From NCBI RefSeq assembly GCF_028610705.1, contig NZ_JAQQWT010000004.1:139300-203299 (forward strand): a DNA stretch of 64,000 nt, written 5' to 3'. The notes below the pieces were generated by a model. The model ran no database searches. It had not been told where the DNA came from and worked only from the letters and a program-made list of their open reading frames with translations. The stretch's first letter is position 1. Every line of letters begins with the position of its first letter. A program made the translations under genes and the position numbers. This document shows positions 48,888-62,423 of the stretch, piece by piece. The stretch comes from Halalkalibacter alkalisediminis. Lineage in GTDB: Bacteria > Bacillota > Bacilli > Bacillales > Bacillaceae_D.

Positions 48888-49712
48888 TTATAGCGTCGAT
48901 TTTACGAGCGAGTTTTTCAATGTGTGCATTTCAAATTCACTCATGACCTTTAACGTTTCAGCGGTCTTGTGACCTAATCGAAAGAGAATTTCTTCTCCTT
49001 TTTCCACCGTCGCGACTTGAGCATTTCCAGAAACACCTGAATTAGATAGATCATCTATCACCCATGCGACATACGGACCACCTTTTACATCTATTTCATT
49101 CTGATAGTCATAAAATTCATTTGGAGCGTTTGTCATATCGACCCAGTCTTTCTCTAAAGCGAGAATCAGAGAAGTCTCCACATCGCCCCCATGAATGCCG
49201 TATGACAGTTCCTCCTTGGATAACAAAGAGGATATTTCCGACTTAAAGTCCATACCATTCATGCGGAAAACCATTAAACCTGTCTCGATTCTCAACTCAC
49301 GGGAAACCATGTTCAATAAGTCATTGTTCCCTCCGTGCGTATTAAAAAGGACCATTCGACGAAAGCCACTCGCCTTTACACTTTTTCCAATGTCTAATAT
49401 GACTTGTTGAAGTGTATTAGCTGATAATGTTATCGTACCAGGATGTCCTAGATGCTCCGTGCTTTTTCCGTATGGAAGAGGCGGCAGCATCCAGATTTGA
49501 TCCTCTAATGTTAAATGATCGAAACAAGCAGACAAAAGTCCTTCCGCAATCAGTGTATCCGTATAAACAGGAAGATGAGGACCATGCTGTTCAATAGCTC
49601 CAATTGGCAATACGACTAATCCTTTTTCCTTATTAAGCTCTTTGACTTCCTTTGTTGATAAACGTGGTAGAAATAATTCCTGCCACGCCTGACTCGTATG
49701 TTTTAAATTCAA
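48888..49712 (-). CDS. Creatininase-family amidohydrolase
   Basis: 274 residues. Metal ligands of the family are present: PIGAIEQHGPHLPVYTD, FNTHGGNNDLL and IHGGDVETSL. Members open cyclic amides (creatinine) or hydrolyse formamido groups. TTG start at 49712, eight bases after AAGGAGG; the longer frame to 49742 starts before that site. Between binding protein and ATPase genes, so its substrate is probably what the importer brings in or a product of it. Confidence 0.88.
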   Translation of the reverse strand: MNLKHTSQAWQELFLPRLSTKEVKELNKEKGLVVLPIGAIEQHGPHLPVYTDTLIAEGLLSACFDHLTLEDQIWMLPPLPYGKSTEHLGHPGTITLSANTLQQVILDIGKSVKASGFRRMVLFNTHGGNNDLLNMVSRELRIETGLMVFRMNGMDFKSEISSLLSKEELSYGIHGGDVETSLILALEKDWVDMTNAPNEFYDYQNEIDVKGGPYVAWVIDDLSNSGVSGNAQVATVEKGEEILFRLGHKTAETLKVMSEFEMHTLKNSLVKSTL

Positions 49713-49791
49713 TTCAGATTCCTCCTTTACGTTCGTATTCAAAATGAGGATAGAAGCCTGGTTGATCCTCTAAGCTCCTATTCATACAACC

Positions 49792-50811
49792 TTAATTTAA
49801 AAAATCTGTCGTGAATACATCTTCTGCAGGTATCTCTGAATCAAGTAATCCTAGTTCATACAATTGACTAATTAATGTCGACCAACGTTCCTCTGTCATA
49901 TAGCCAACTCCATGTATAGCAGCATCTCCACCGAAGGCTAATTCTTCCATTTGTTCGGTTGCATATGCCATTTGCTCAGCTGTTTTCTCCGGGTTTAACT
50001 CAGTAATGTAATCATAGACTTTTTCAGGATCTGCCTTGAAGGCTTCCCACCCTTTTTTCACCGCATCGACATAAGCTTGAACGATTTCAGGGTGCTCTTC
50101 GATAAAGTCTTTTGTTGTAAACAAAACGTCACCATATGGAGAGTAACCTGAATCAGCAATTAATAAATGACCTGTTTCTATTCCCTCTTGCGCTAAGTAG
50201 AAAGGCTCAGAAGTGACGTACATTTGTGAAGCTGCTTTCGCATTGGAAACAAAAGCAGAACTGTCACCTGTATACACTCGATTTTGCGACTGATCGATAT
50301 CAAACTGACTCACTAAAAACTCCCAATATCCTGCACCTGCTGCTGTATAAATTTCGTACCCATCTCCTAAGTCTTCAAATGAGTCAATCGGTTGGTCTTT
50401 GTGGAACATGATGCCTTGTGGTGTTTTTTGAAAGTTAGCAAAAATGGCTACTAACGGAATGCCTTCATTGATGGCATATAAAACTTGATCAGCTTGAGCC
50501 ATTCCAATTTGAGCACTTCCAGAAGACACAATTGAAATGGAAGATACTTGTGGACCACCTGGTTCTGTCGTCATATCAATTCCCGCTTCTTCATAAAAAC
50601 CTTCCATTTGTGCGTAGTATTGACCCGCACTTTCTACTTGTGGAAACCAACTTGTAATTTGTTTCATTTCGAATAGTTCCTCGGGAGCCTCTGCTTCTTC
50701 TTTAGCTTCTTCAGGTTCAGTCTCACTTGTTGTTGCTTCTTCTACATTTGTTCCACCACATGCTGTTAAAGTGAATAATAGAGTAAGACTAGCCATAAAT
50801 TTTTTCACCAT
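49792..50811 (-). CDS. NMT1/ThiY-type ABC binding lipoprotein
   Basis: 339 residues. Lipobox LTACGG, acidic linker, then the SsuA/THI5-like fold: QITSWFPQVESAGQYYA, GFYEEAGIDM, SGSAQIGMAQADQ, GYWEFLV. Relatives bind hydroxymethylpyrimidine, alkanesulfonates, nitrate or other small heterocycles. Start 50811 after GGGGG. Confidence 0.9.
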   Translation of the reverse strand: MVKKFMASLTLLFTLTACGGTNVEEATTSETEPEEAKEEAEAPEELFEMKQITSWFPQVESAGQYYAQMEGFYEEAGIDMTTEPGGPQVSSISIVSSGSAQIGMAQADQVLYAINEGIPLVAIFANFQKTPQGIMFHKDQPIDSFEDLGDGYEIYTAAGAGYWEFLVSQFDIDQSQNRVYTGDSSAFVSNAKAASQMYVTSEPFYLAQEGIETGHLLIADSGYSPYGDVLFTTKDFIEEHPEIVQAYVDAVKKGWEAFKADPEKVYDYITELNPEKTAEQMAYATEQMEELAFGGDAAIHGVGYMTEERWSTLISQLYELGLLDSEIPAEDVFTTDFLN

Positions 50812-50899
50812 GAAAGTACCCCCGTTTATTGTAGTTAGATTATTTTCGATTATAGAAGCGATGACTTTAGCCCAACTCGGCACTTAGCGGCGTGTTATG

Positions 50900-51763
50900 T
50901 TACTCTGATTCCATTTCTGATTCATGCCAAGATCCTAAGAAAAGTTTTGAGATGTAACTGACAATTAAGAAGAAGGTGATTCCAAGCACGGCTGCTGATA
51001 ATCCTAATGCAAATAAATAAGGTGTTTGCAATCGTGAGGCCGCAACTGTAATAGCATATCCTAAACCACCTGCTCCACCACCAACACCAGCAATGTATTC
51101 TCCTACAATCGCCCCAACAACGGCTAATGTACAGGAAATTTTAGCGCCCGCAATAATGTAAGGCAGCGCGGCAGGGAAACGTAATTTCCACATCACCTGC
51201 CATCTCGATGCATTGTATAAATAAAATAAATTTTTCATGTTATGCTCGGTTGCATTAAGACCAATAAGTGTATTGGAAAGCATAGGAAAAAAGCCAATCG
51301 TAAACGCAATGATGACGATTGCGTTCATTCCAGAACCAAACCAGATGACGATGATCGGAGCAATCGCCACAACCGGAATCGTCTGTAAAATAATTGCATA
51401 TGGATAAAAACTTCTTTCGACCCATTTCGAACTTGCCATGAGAACCGCGACACCAATTCCCCCAATGACACTAAAAACAAATCCGAGAACTGATTCAACA
51501 ATGGTTGTCATCAGAGCACTAGAAAGGTTTGACCAATTCTTAACAGCCGCATCAAAAATATCTGTTGGTTTCGGTAGAATATAATGTGGTATCCCAATTA
51601 ATGTAACAATCACTTGCCATAATGTCACAAACGCGACAAAGGCTATGATGGGTGGCAACACTTTCTTCATCCACTCATTGTTTTTCTTTTGGGCAATTGT
51701 AACCTTCGTTGTTTCATTTGGAATGGCCATTGAACCTGCATTATTCGCAATTTGTCTAGACAT
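50900..51763 (-). CDS. ABC permease (SsuC/ThiX type)
   Basis: 287 residues, six helices, EAA-like loop NASRWQVMWKLRFPAALPYI. Start at 51763 after AGGAGG. Partner of the adjacent binding protein and of the ATPase two genes on. Confidence 0.92.
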   Translation of the reverse strand: MSRQIANNAGSMAIPNETTKVTIAQKKNNEWMKKVLPPIIAFVAFVTLWQVIVTLIGIPHYILPKPTDIFDAAVKNWSNLSSALMTTIVESVLGFVFSVIGGIGVAVLMASSKWVERSFYPYAIILQTIPVVAIAPIIVIWFGSGMNAIVIIAFTIGFFPMLSNTLIGLNATEHNMKNLFYLYNASRWQVMWKLRFPAALPYIIAGAKISCTLAVVGAIVGEYIAGVGGGAGGLGYAITVAASRLQTPYLFALGLSAAVLGITFFLIVSYISKLFLGSWHESEMESE

Positions 51764-51836
51764 TTTGCAGCGCCTCCTGTTTTGTCTCAATTTGCTCCAG
51801 ATATGACATGTTCATCATGTATCTCCCCCACTCTCA

Positions 51837-53186
51837 TTAGATTCCTTTTACCGCGTCATAGGCTGGAAGCTTCTCTTGGTTCAACAAATCAAATGGATCA
51901 TTTTCTCTTTTTTTCTTTGTGATTGCTTCTAGTTGTAAATTCCATCCTCCGGCTCCAAGTAAATAGGTATGCGGGTCGTTTACTGAAGCGCCAATCTCAT
52001 TAAAGAAGTCGATGATTTCATATAGACGTTCCTTAGATTCATATTTAATCAATGGCAAACCAGCTGGGATAAGTTTTCCTCGATCCTTCAACCATTCAAC
52101 ATGGAAAAGGATCTCATCACCAAAACGTTCTTTAATTTGCTCCATTTGCGCGAGTCCTTTTTCAAGTGAGAAGAAATTCTGCAAGTAGGTCCATTTTTTA
52201 TCTGCTTTTAGAGCCCATAACGTTGTGTGATTCCATGTAAAATCTGAAATACCTATTCCCTTTCGGTAGTCTTCAGCCCCAATGGTATGAATGCTTTTTC
52301 CATTCCAATTTAGAGCTTGCTCAACTATTTGCCCATGGTCTTCTTCTGCAATTTCGATTAAAATGAGGTGCTCCTCGTGGTTTTGCATCATCTTTTTCAA
52401 AGGACGGAAAAAAGTCGGTATCGGTGCTTCTACGATGGATACGAGCCTCTTTTTCCAGCGTGGACTTTCAGCTATTATTTTGGAAAATTCAAAGGCTTCA
52501 TGAAAGTGGGCAAAACTGATCACTTCTTGCACCCATCTCGTTTTCGGCTTAATCGGTATCGTGACTTCGGTGATGATTCCAGTCGTCCCATAACTATGAA
52601 TGTACGTAAGGAGTTCTTCTCCCGTTACGACTTTTTCCTGGACGGTCTCCTCCATCGTCAGTACCTTCGCTTCAAGTACATTTCCATCCCAGAGATTGCC
52701 CCAAGTTACAGAACCAATTCCACCAGAACCTCCAGAGACAAACCCTCCAATTGTAGCTTTTACAAACGTTGATGGGTAGATGGTTAGCTCTTGATCAGTT
52801 ATATGAACGTTTTTCTCTAAATCGCGAATTCGCATTCCCGCTTGTACTCTAGCAAACCCTTCTCCAATTTCCTTTATTTGATTTAGCTTCGTTAAATCGA
52901 CGACCACCCCCCCTGTCATCGGCACAGCTTGACCATAATTTCCAGTTCCAGCCCCACGAATGGTGACCGGTATTTTTTCATTTACAGCTAACTGTAGAGC
53001 GGCTTTTAACGTTTCCTCTGAATCAGGAACGATCACATAATCTGCCTTCTTATTATTTAATTTTTTATCCAAAATCGGTGAGTACCAGTAGTAATCTTTT
53101 GAAAGCTTCGAGACCACATCGGCTTCTTGGACAACATTTTCAGTTCCGACTGTTTCAATCGACATTTTCATAAAATCATCATTCAT
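51837..53186 (-). CDS. FAD-binding (PCMH-type) oxidase, paralogue B
   Basis: 449 residues: VTIRGAGTGNYGQAVP FAD site, GGFVSGGSGGIGSVTWG, C-terminal DPHTYLLGAGG and NDPFDLLN. Shares order and most motifs with paralogue A (KDYYWYSP, HSYG-TGIITE, WNHTTLWALK). Start ATG 53186 after AGGGG. First gene of the importer operon. Confidence 0.86.
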   Translation of the reverse strand: MNDDFMKMSIETVGTENVVQEADVVSKLSKDYYWYSPILDKKLNNKKADYVIVPDSEETLKAALQLAVNEKIPVTIRGAGTGNYGQAVPMTGGVVVDLTKLNQIKEIGEGFARVQAGMRIRDLEKNVHITDQELTIYPSTFVKATIGGFVSGGSGGIGSVTWGNLWDGNVLEAKVLTMEETVQEKVVTGEELLTYIHSYGTTGIITEVTIPIKPKTRWVQEVISFAHFHEAFEFSKIIAESPRWKKRLVSIVEAPIPTFFRPLKKMMQNHEEHLILIEIAEEDHGQIVEQALNWNGKSIHTIGAEDYRKGIGISDFTWNHTTLWALKADKKWTYLQNFFSLEKGLAQMEQIKERFGDEILFHVEWLKDRGKLIPAGLPLIKYESKERLYEIIDFFNEIGASVNDPHTYLLGAGGWNLQLEAITKKKRENDPFDLLNQEKLPAYDAVKGI

Positions 53187-53346
53187 TTCCTTCAACCCCT
53201 CTCTTACAAGATGACATCTTCTTTCATTAGTTAGATGTCATAATAATTTGAATTGTTTTTACACATTTCGAATATAAAGCTAGATTAATCGAAATAGATT
53301 CCCTTTTGTTTATTCTAGTCAGGTTATCTTACGAGTTTTTTCACGA

Positions 53347-53379
53347 ACGAAAATACAACTTTCCATAGGTAATTTTCGT
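53347..53379. promoter_or_regulatory. Inverted repeat upstream of the importer operon
   Basis: ACGAAAAT/ATTTTCGT, 8-bp arms, 17-bp spacer, about 160 bp before oxidase B. Candidate operator; no regulator gene is adjacent. The rest of the 53187-53552 gap has only the cyclase terminator. Confidence 0.4.
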
Positions 53380-53443
53380 GTTTTTGTAGGAAATAACTAA
53401 ATAAAAGCGTCATAGTAAATATCTGGTAAAACCTCAATAAAAA

Positions 53444-53500
53444 AGCACCCAACCTCTTCTTTTTCAAGGATTAAACTCCAATAAGAAGAGGTCAGGTGTT
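53444..53500 (-). terminator. Terminator of the cyclase-family gene
   Basis: Reverse strand: CACC-tg-ACCTCTTCTT paired with AAGAAGAGGT-tg-GGTG, then CTTTTTTATTG. Confidence 0.88.
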
Positions 53501-53552
53501 AGATAACGTTCCATATACATTCACTAAATTTCAACGATTTTTTATACACGAT

Positions 53553-54236
53553 TTAATCAATCAATAAAGCGACTGCTCGGATTGGAGATCCTGTTCCGTT
53601 TCGAATTTTTAATGGGAATCCCATGTAAAGGAACCTCGTATTTATGACTTTTTGTAAATTGCACAGGTTCTCCGTATTCGTGATCTGAAATTCTCGACAG
53701 ACCAGATGACCCGAATACTTCGAATCTCTAGGGTGATCAATCGAAGGTGCGTCGATGCCAATATTTTTCACTCCTAATTCAGCTAACCACTTTGCCGCTA
53801 AGTAATGGAGACCGGAGTGACGGTTAAACCACTCTTCTGTTCCGTATGAACGTTCGTAGTGACCAGTATAAAGGAGGACAATATCCCCTTCTTCAATCGT
53901 TTGTCCGGATTGCTTCAAGGCTTCTTTTAAGTCTTGTCTCTTGATATATACATCCGGTGATAGATGAGAGACATCTAGACAAATAGCTGGGCCATAAAAC
54001 GAGTCTAAATCCATCTCATCAATGGTTGGGCCCTCTGGGTCATATTCGTAAATGGCATCGCTATGTGTGGGACTGTGCTCATTTATAAGTAAATTGTTTC
54101 TAGCGAATTCAAAGCCTAACTTTCTTTTCGTCACTTCATGAGAGACGTTAGGAAAAATGACTGTTTGTTGCTGAACAGGTAGAACTGGCATACCTTGAAA
54201 AATTTCTTGAGATAAATCAACGATCTTTGATGTCAT
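53553..54236 (-). CDS. Cyclase-family (KynB-like) metal hydrolase
   Basis: 227 residues. HxxxD-type signature of the family: NEHSPTHSDAIYEYD, with GDIVLLYTGHYE and GVKNIGIDAPSIDHP. Relatives include arylformamidase KynB and isatin hydrolase, which open ring or formyl amides. GAGGAGAG ribosome site. It has its own terminator, so it is a separate unit upstream of the importer operon, but its chemistry suits the same pathway. Confidence 0.86.
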   Translation of the reverse strand: MTSKIVDLSQEIFQGMPVLPVQQQTVIFPNVSHEVTKRKLGFEFARNNLLINEHSPTHSDAIYEYDPEGPTIDEMDLDSFYGPAICLDVSHLSPDVYIKRQDLKEALKQSGQTIEEGDIVLLYTGHYERSYGTEEWFNRHSGLHYLAAKWLAELGVKNIGIDAPSIDHPRDSKYSGHLVCREFQITNTENLCNLQKVINTRFLYMGFPLKIRNGTGSPIRAVALLID

Positions 54237-54426
54237 TCTAGTCTCTCCTCACTTTTAAAATGGATGTTTATCCTTTGTTACATTTCGTATCGCGAACTAT
54301 AGCAATAGAATAAGCTAAAATCACCTCTTTTTGGTAAAATAAGTGATTTAATCTAACAAACTTTTCATGATGACTGAGCCCGCTGACACTCCCGTTCAGA
54401 TCGTCGCTTTAGCACACATAAAAAAA

Positions 54427-54449
54427 AGCATCCCGCTACGCGAAATGCT
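54427..54449 (-). terminator. Terminator of the YuzC-like gene
   Basis: AGCATcccGC/GCgaaATGCT stem with TTTTTTTT following on the reverse strand, right after the stop codon. Confidence 0.85.
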
Positions 54450-54450
54450 C

Positions 54451-54786
54451 TTACCTGCCCCACACGAGATACATCGTTAAGGTGCAACATGGTGGCTCTG
54501 TACGTAAAGTAAAGGAGACCCCTGTAGGCGAATAGGACGTTTCAACAATCGACGCTATCCCTGTTTCTCTAATAATGCGATCGACTTCTTGATCATCACT
54601 TCTTTGAGCCGCATCCATTAGTTGGAACATTCTCTCCTCCGACGTTACAAGGCTATTGACCAAGGTACGCCCTTGTTCGAGAAGCGCTTGAAAGGTTTGT
54701 AATGACTGTTCAAACGTCGAAGTATCAACAGGTGGAAATTGACGATAAGGAGTGGGTTCAAACTGATAATAGGCTTGATAAAACAC
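54451..54786 (-). CDS. Small Tyr/Pro-rich protein, possibly YuzC-like
   Basis: 111 residues, N terminus rich in Tyr, Phe and Pro (FYQAYYQFEPTPYRQFPPVD), a helical centre, and a C-terminal beta block ending CCTLTMYLVWGR. From memory this layout (PPVDTxxF, MDAAQxS, CC-x-L-T) resembles Bacillus YuzC, a protein of unknown, perhaps spore-related, role; not verified. GTG start after GGAGG. Confidence 0.6.
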   Translation of the reverse strand: MFYQAYYQFEPTPYRQFPPVDTSTFEQSLQTFQALLEQGRTLVNSLVTSEERMFQLMDAAQRSDDQEVDRIIRETGIASIVETSYSPTGVSFTLRTEPPCCTLTMYLVWGR

Positions 54787-54960
54787 TGAAGTCCAACCTC
54801 CAAACTGTTTAGCTCTTATACTATATGTGAAGAATCTATGAGGAGTGAGAAGGTTTAATCAAACCGTTTTTTCAATTGTTCAAGTTTCTGCAAATATTAC
54901 ATATGCTAAGTTATAGAACTTACTTTTCTGGGGTAAGAAATAAGAAAGGAGGAGGTTCTT

Positions 54961-55638
54961 ATGAAAACAACTTTATATGGATTTTTTCTAACTTTAGTCA
55001 TCGTTTTATCAGGGTGCTCTCAGACGGAAATCGACCGAATCGAACCAGAACCACCAGCCCCATCTGAACAAGAAGAGATGGACCAAGCTTCCGAAGAAGA
55101 AATCACCTCTGATCATGATGAAAAACCAGAGGAACAAATTCTTACACTTGAAGAAACAGCGGATACCATTGTTCATCTTTTAAAAGATCACGATATGAAA
55201 GGGGTAGCTGACTTTATCCATCCGACCGATGGCGTTCGCTTTTCTCCTTATGGTTATATCGATGTAGACAATGATCAAGTTTTTTCAGCTGAAGAGGTGA
55301 AAAATTTATGGGAAGATGAAACCGTTTATCATTGGGGGAGCTTGGATGGGACCGGCGAACCAATTGACAAAACCTTTCCTGAGTATTACGAACGCTTTGT
55401 CTATGATGAAGACTATGCAAATGCGGAGGAAACCGCTGTAGATGAGCGCCTAGGGCATGGCAATACGCTTGATAATACGAAAGAAGTTTATCCGAGCGCT
55501 TCGGTTGTCGAGTTTCATTTTTCTGGTTTCGAGGAGCAATATGAAGGCATGGACTGGAGAAGTTTGCGTCTTGTGTTGAAAGAAGAGGATGATAAGTGGT
55601 ATTTGGTTTCTATTATACATGACGAATGGACGACCTAA
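54961..55638 (+). CDS. Hypothetical lipoprotein
   Basis: 225 residues: signal peptide with lipobox LSGC (Cys19), an acidic linker (about 25-70), then a roughly 150-residue domain with DTIVHLLKDHDMKGVADFIH, GVRFSPYGYID and WRSLRLVLKEEDDKWYLVSI, typical of Bacillus cell-surface NTF2-like lipoproteins. Function unknown. Strong AGGAGG site. Confidence 0.8.
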   Translation: MKTTLYGFFLTLVIVLSGCSQTEIDRIEPEPPAPSEQEEMDQASEEEITSDHDEKPEEQILTLEETADTIVHLLKDHDMKGVADFIHPTDGVRFSPYGYIDVDNDQVFSAEEVKNLWEDETVYHWGSLDGTGEPIDKTFPEYYERFVYDEDYANAEETAVDERLGHGNTLDNTKEVYPSASVVEFHFSGFEEQYEGMDWRSLRLVLKEEDDKWYLVSIIHDEWTT

Positions 55639-55647
55639 AAAAGGAGC

Positions 55648-55679
55648 AACCGACTCTTGTAATTGGAGAGTCGGTTTTT
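55648..55679. terminator. Terminator of the lipoprotein gene
   Basis: AACCGACTCT/AGAGTCGGTT stem then TTTT; A-rich on the other side, so may serve both convergent genes. Confidence 0.88.
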
Positions 55680-55682
55680 GGG

Positions 55683-56228
55683 TTATTGTTTATTTCCAGG
55701 GGGCTGAAAATAAGGAGGAATCTTCAACCAACCTCGCCTTTTCTTTAATGCTCTTAATGTCGCACTAAAGACTAGTAATTCAGCTTGAAATTCTGCCCAC
55801 ATCATTCCTACATCGTTTCGTATCGATTGCGCTTGGCCTGTCGCACATTCAACAAGGGAACCCGCTATTTTGACTCCGATTCCATTTGCTAACTCATCAT
55901 CGGACATTTTCACACCTAGTGGAATATCATCAGGAGAAGACTTAGGTAAGGCTGGTGACGTATCTGGTAAGGGTACGCCTTCTTTAATCAATAATTTCTC
56001 TAAGCGCTCACTTTGCCCCTGACACATTTTATAGGCATCCTTTAGCATCTCAACGACTTCTGAATCCTTCGTGGTATTTAGACCCGCCTCTTCAAAACGC
56101 AACATCTCTTTCAAGGCTGTATAATAAGTCCAACACACCATTACTTCACCAACATGTAGGGGTGTTTCTTGATCAGGATCAATAGAATTTTTTAAGATAT
56201 TCCAAAATGCTTCGAATGGATTTGGCAT
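55683..56228 (-). CDS. DUF3231-family protein
   Basis: 181 residues, all-helical, resembling one half of DUF3231 proteins (ferritin-like bundle related to coat protein CotF): GEVMVCWTYYTALKEML and a second bundle ending GWLKIPPYFQPPG. Normal DUF3231 proteins are about 330 residues with two such halves, so this is a half-length member. Start 56228 (MPNPFEAF) after GGAGGTG; the frame extends upstream without a site. Confidence 0.7.
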   Translation of the reverse strand: MPNPFEAFWNILKNSIDPDQETPLHVGEVMVCWTYYTALKEMLRFEEAGLNTTKDSEVVEMLKDAYKMCQGQSERLEKLLIKEGVPLPDTSPALPKSSPDDIPLGVKMSDDELANGIGVKIAGSLVECATGQAQSIRNDVGMMWAEFQAELLVFSATLRALKKRRGWLKIPPYFQPPGNKQ

Positions 56229-56303
56229 TTTTTCACCTCCGTCCCTTTCATTTTCTCCTGATTCTAATAAGATATGTAAATTATTACCTTTTACTCGATA
56301 AAA

Positions 56304-56335
56304 AAAGGACATGCGAGCTCTCTCGCATGTCCTTT
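56304..56335. terminator. Glycolytic operon terminator
   Basis: AAAGGACATGCGAG/CTCGCATGTCCTTT 14-bp stem plus TTTTTT on the reverse strand, just after eno. Confidence 0.93.
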
Positions 56336-56341
56336 CATTGA

Positions 56342-57646
<1,305 letters not shown>

Positions 57647-57761
57647 TCAAATATATGGATGGTATGATGTCAATTTATTGTTCGTTAGAATGTTGGTTTT
57701 CATTCAAGTCAACCGTATTAAGGTTCGACTTCAATGCGTACATTCCTGCTTTTTTTGAAAA

Positions 57762-60055
<2,294 letters not shown>

Positions 60056-60064
60056 TCACTCTCC

Positions 60065-61249
60065 TTATTTATCGTTTAATGCTACTAGTCCAGGAAGTTC
60101 TTTCCCTTCCATGAATTCAAGGGATGCTCCACCACCCGTTGAAATATGGCTCATTTTATCAGCAAGACCGAACTTCTCAACCGCTGCAGCTGAGTCTCCG
60201 CCACCGATTACCGAATACGTATTATCACTATCAGCAAGGGCTTCCCCTACGCCACGCGTTCCTTTTGAGAAAGCTTCTAATTCAAATACACCCATTGGCC
60301 CGTTCCAAATAACAAGCTTTGATTCAGCAATAACTTGACGATATGTATCAATCGTTTTTGGTCCGATATCAAGTGCTTCCCAATCTGAAGGAATCGAATC
60401 AATATCAACCACTTTAATGTTAGCATCATTTGAAAAATCATCCGCAACGGTTACATCGATTGGTAAAAGCAAGTTGACGTTGTTTGCTTTTGCTTTTTCC
60501 ATGAATGATTTTGCCAGATCGATTTTATCTTCTTCAAGTAAAGACTTTCCGATTTCATGGCCAAGTGCTTTTACGAACGTATAAGCAAGTCCACCACCGA
60601 TGATGAGGTTATCGACTTTATCAAGTAGATTATCAATGACACCGATCTTGTCTTTAACTTTTGCTCCACCAATGATGGCAGTGAAAGGACGCTCTGGGTT
60701 TGATAAAGCTTTACCAAGTACGTCTAGTTCTTTCTCCATTAAAAGACCTGCTACCGCTGGTAAGTGATGAGCAATTCCTTCTGTTGAAGCATGGGCACGG
60801 TGAGCTGCACCAAATGCATCATTAACGTATACATCTGCAAGCGCAGCAAATGCTTTTGCGAGTTCTGGATCATTTTTTTCTTCCCCTGCATAGAAGCGAA
60901 CGTTTTCAAGTAAAAGAATATCGCCTTCTGCTAGAGTGTTAGCTGCTTCTTCTGCTTGTGGACCAAATGCTTCATCTACCTTTTTAACTTCTTTACCAAG
61001 TAGTTCACCAAGACGAGCTGCTACTGGAGTTAAACGAAGTTCTTCCACCACTTCACCTTTAGGACGACCAAGGTGTGACGCAAGAATCACTTTTGCACCT
61101 TGCTCAGTTAAAGCTTGGATAGTAGGTATCGCAGCACGAATACGAGTTTCGTCTGTCACTTGTCCATCCTTCATTGGAACATTGAAATCAACACGACAAA
61201 ATACCTTTTTCCCTTTTAGGTCAATATCACGAATCGTTTGTTTGTTCAT
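60065..61249 (-). CDS. pgk: Phosphoglycerate kinase
   Basis: 394 residues: [37 protein letters not shown], and the nucleotide loop [15 protein letters not shown]. Start behind GGAGG. Confidence 0.98.
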   Translation of the reverse strand: MNKQTIRDIDLKGKKVFCRVDFNVPMKDGQVTDETRIRAAIPTIQALTEQGAKVILASHLGRPKGEVVEELRLTPVAARLGELLGKEVKKVDEAFGPQAEEAANTLAEGDILLLENVRFYAGEEKNDPELAKAFAALADVYVNDAFGAAHRAHASTEGIAHHLPAVAGLLMEKELDVLGKALSNPERPFTAIIGGAKVKDKIGVIDNLLDKVDNLIIGGGLAYTFVKALGHEIGKSLLEEDKIDLAKSFMEKAKANNVNLLLPIDVTVADDFSNDANIKVVDIDSIPSDWEALDIGPKTIDTYRQVIAESKLVIWNGPMGVFELEAFSKGTRGVGEALADSDNTYSVIGGGDSAAAVEKFGLADKMSHISTGGGASLEFMEGKELPGLVALNDK

Positions 61250-61291
61250 TTCCTAGACCTCCTGTTTTAAGCAATTATTTTTTTACAGAGG

Positions 61292-61324
61292 AAAAAGGAG
61301 GAGAAGCAAAACCTTCTTCCTCCT
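61292..61324 (-). terminator. Intra-operon hairpin between gapA and pgk
   Basis: Reverse strand AGGAGG-a-AGAAG paired with CTTCT-CCTCCT followed by TTTTT. It could partially terminate after gapA, giving more GapA than downstream enzymes, or block 3' decay. Confidence 0.6.
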
Positions 61325-61342
61325 CTTACCAACTGTTACCTA

Positions 61343-62407
<1,065 letters not shown>

Positions 62408-62423
62408 TTATCTACATATTCAT

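Noticed and set aside
50811..53552. TPP or purine riboswitch in front of the ThiY-like importer
   Set aside because: Leaders lack the conserved TPP (CTGAGA/ACCTGA) and purine aptamer motifs; only a simple inverted repeat is seen.
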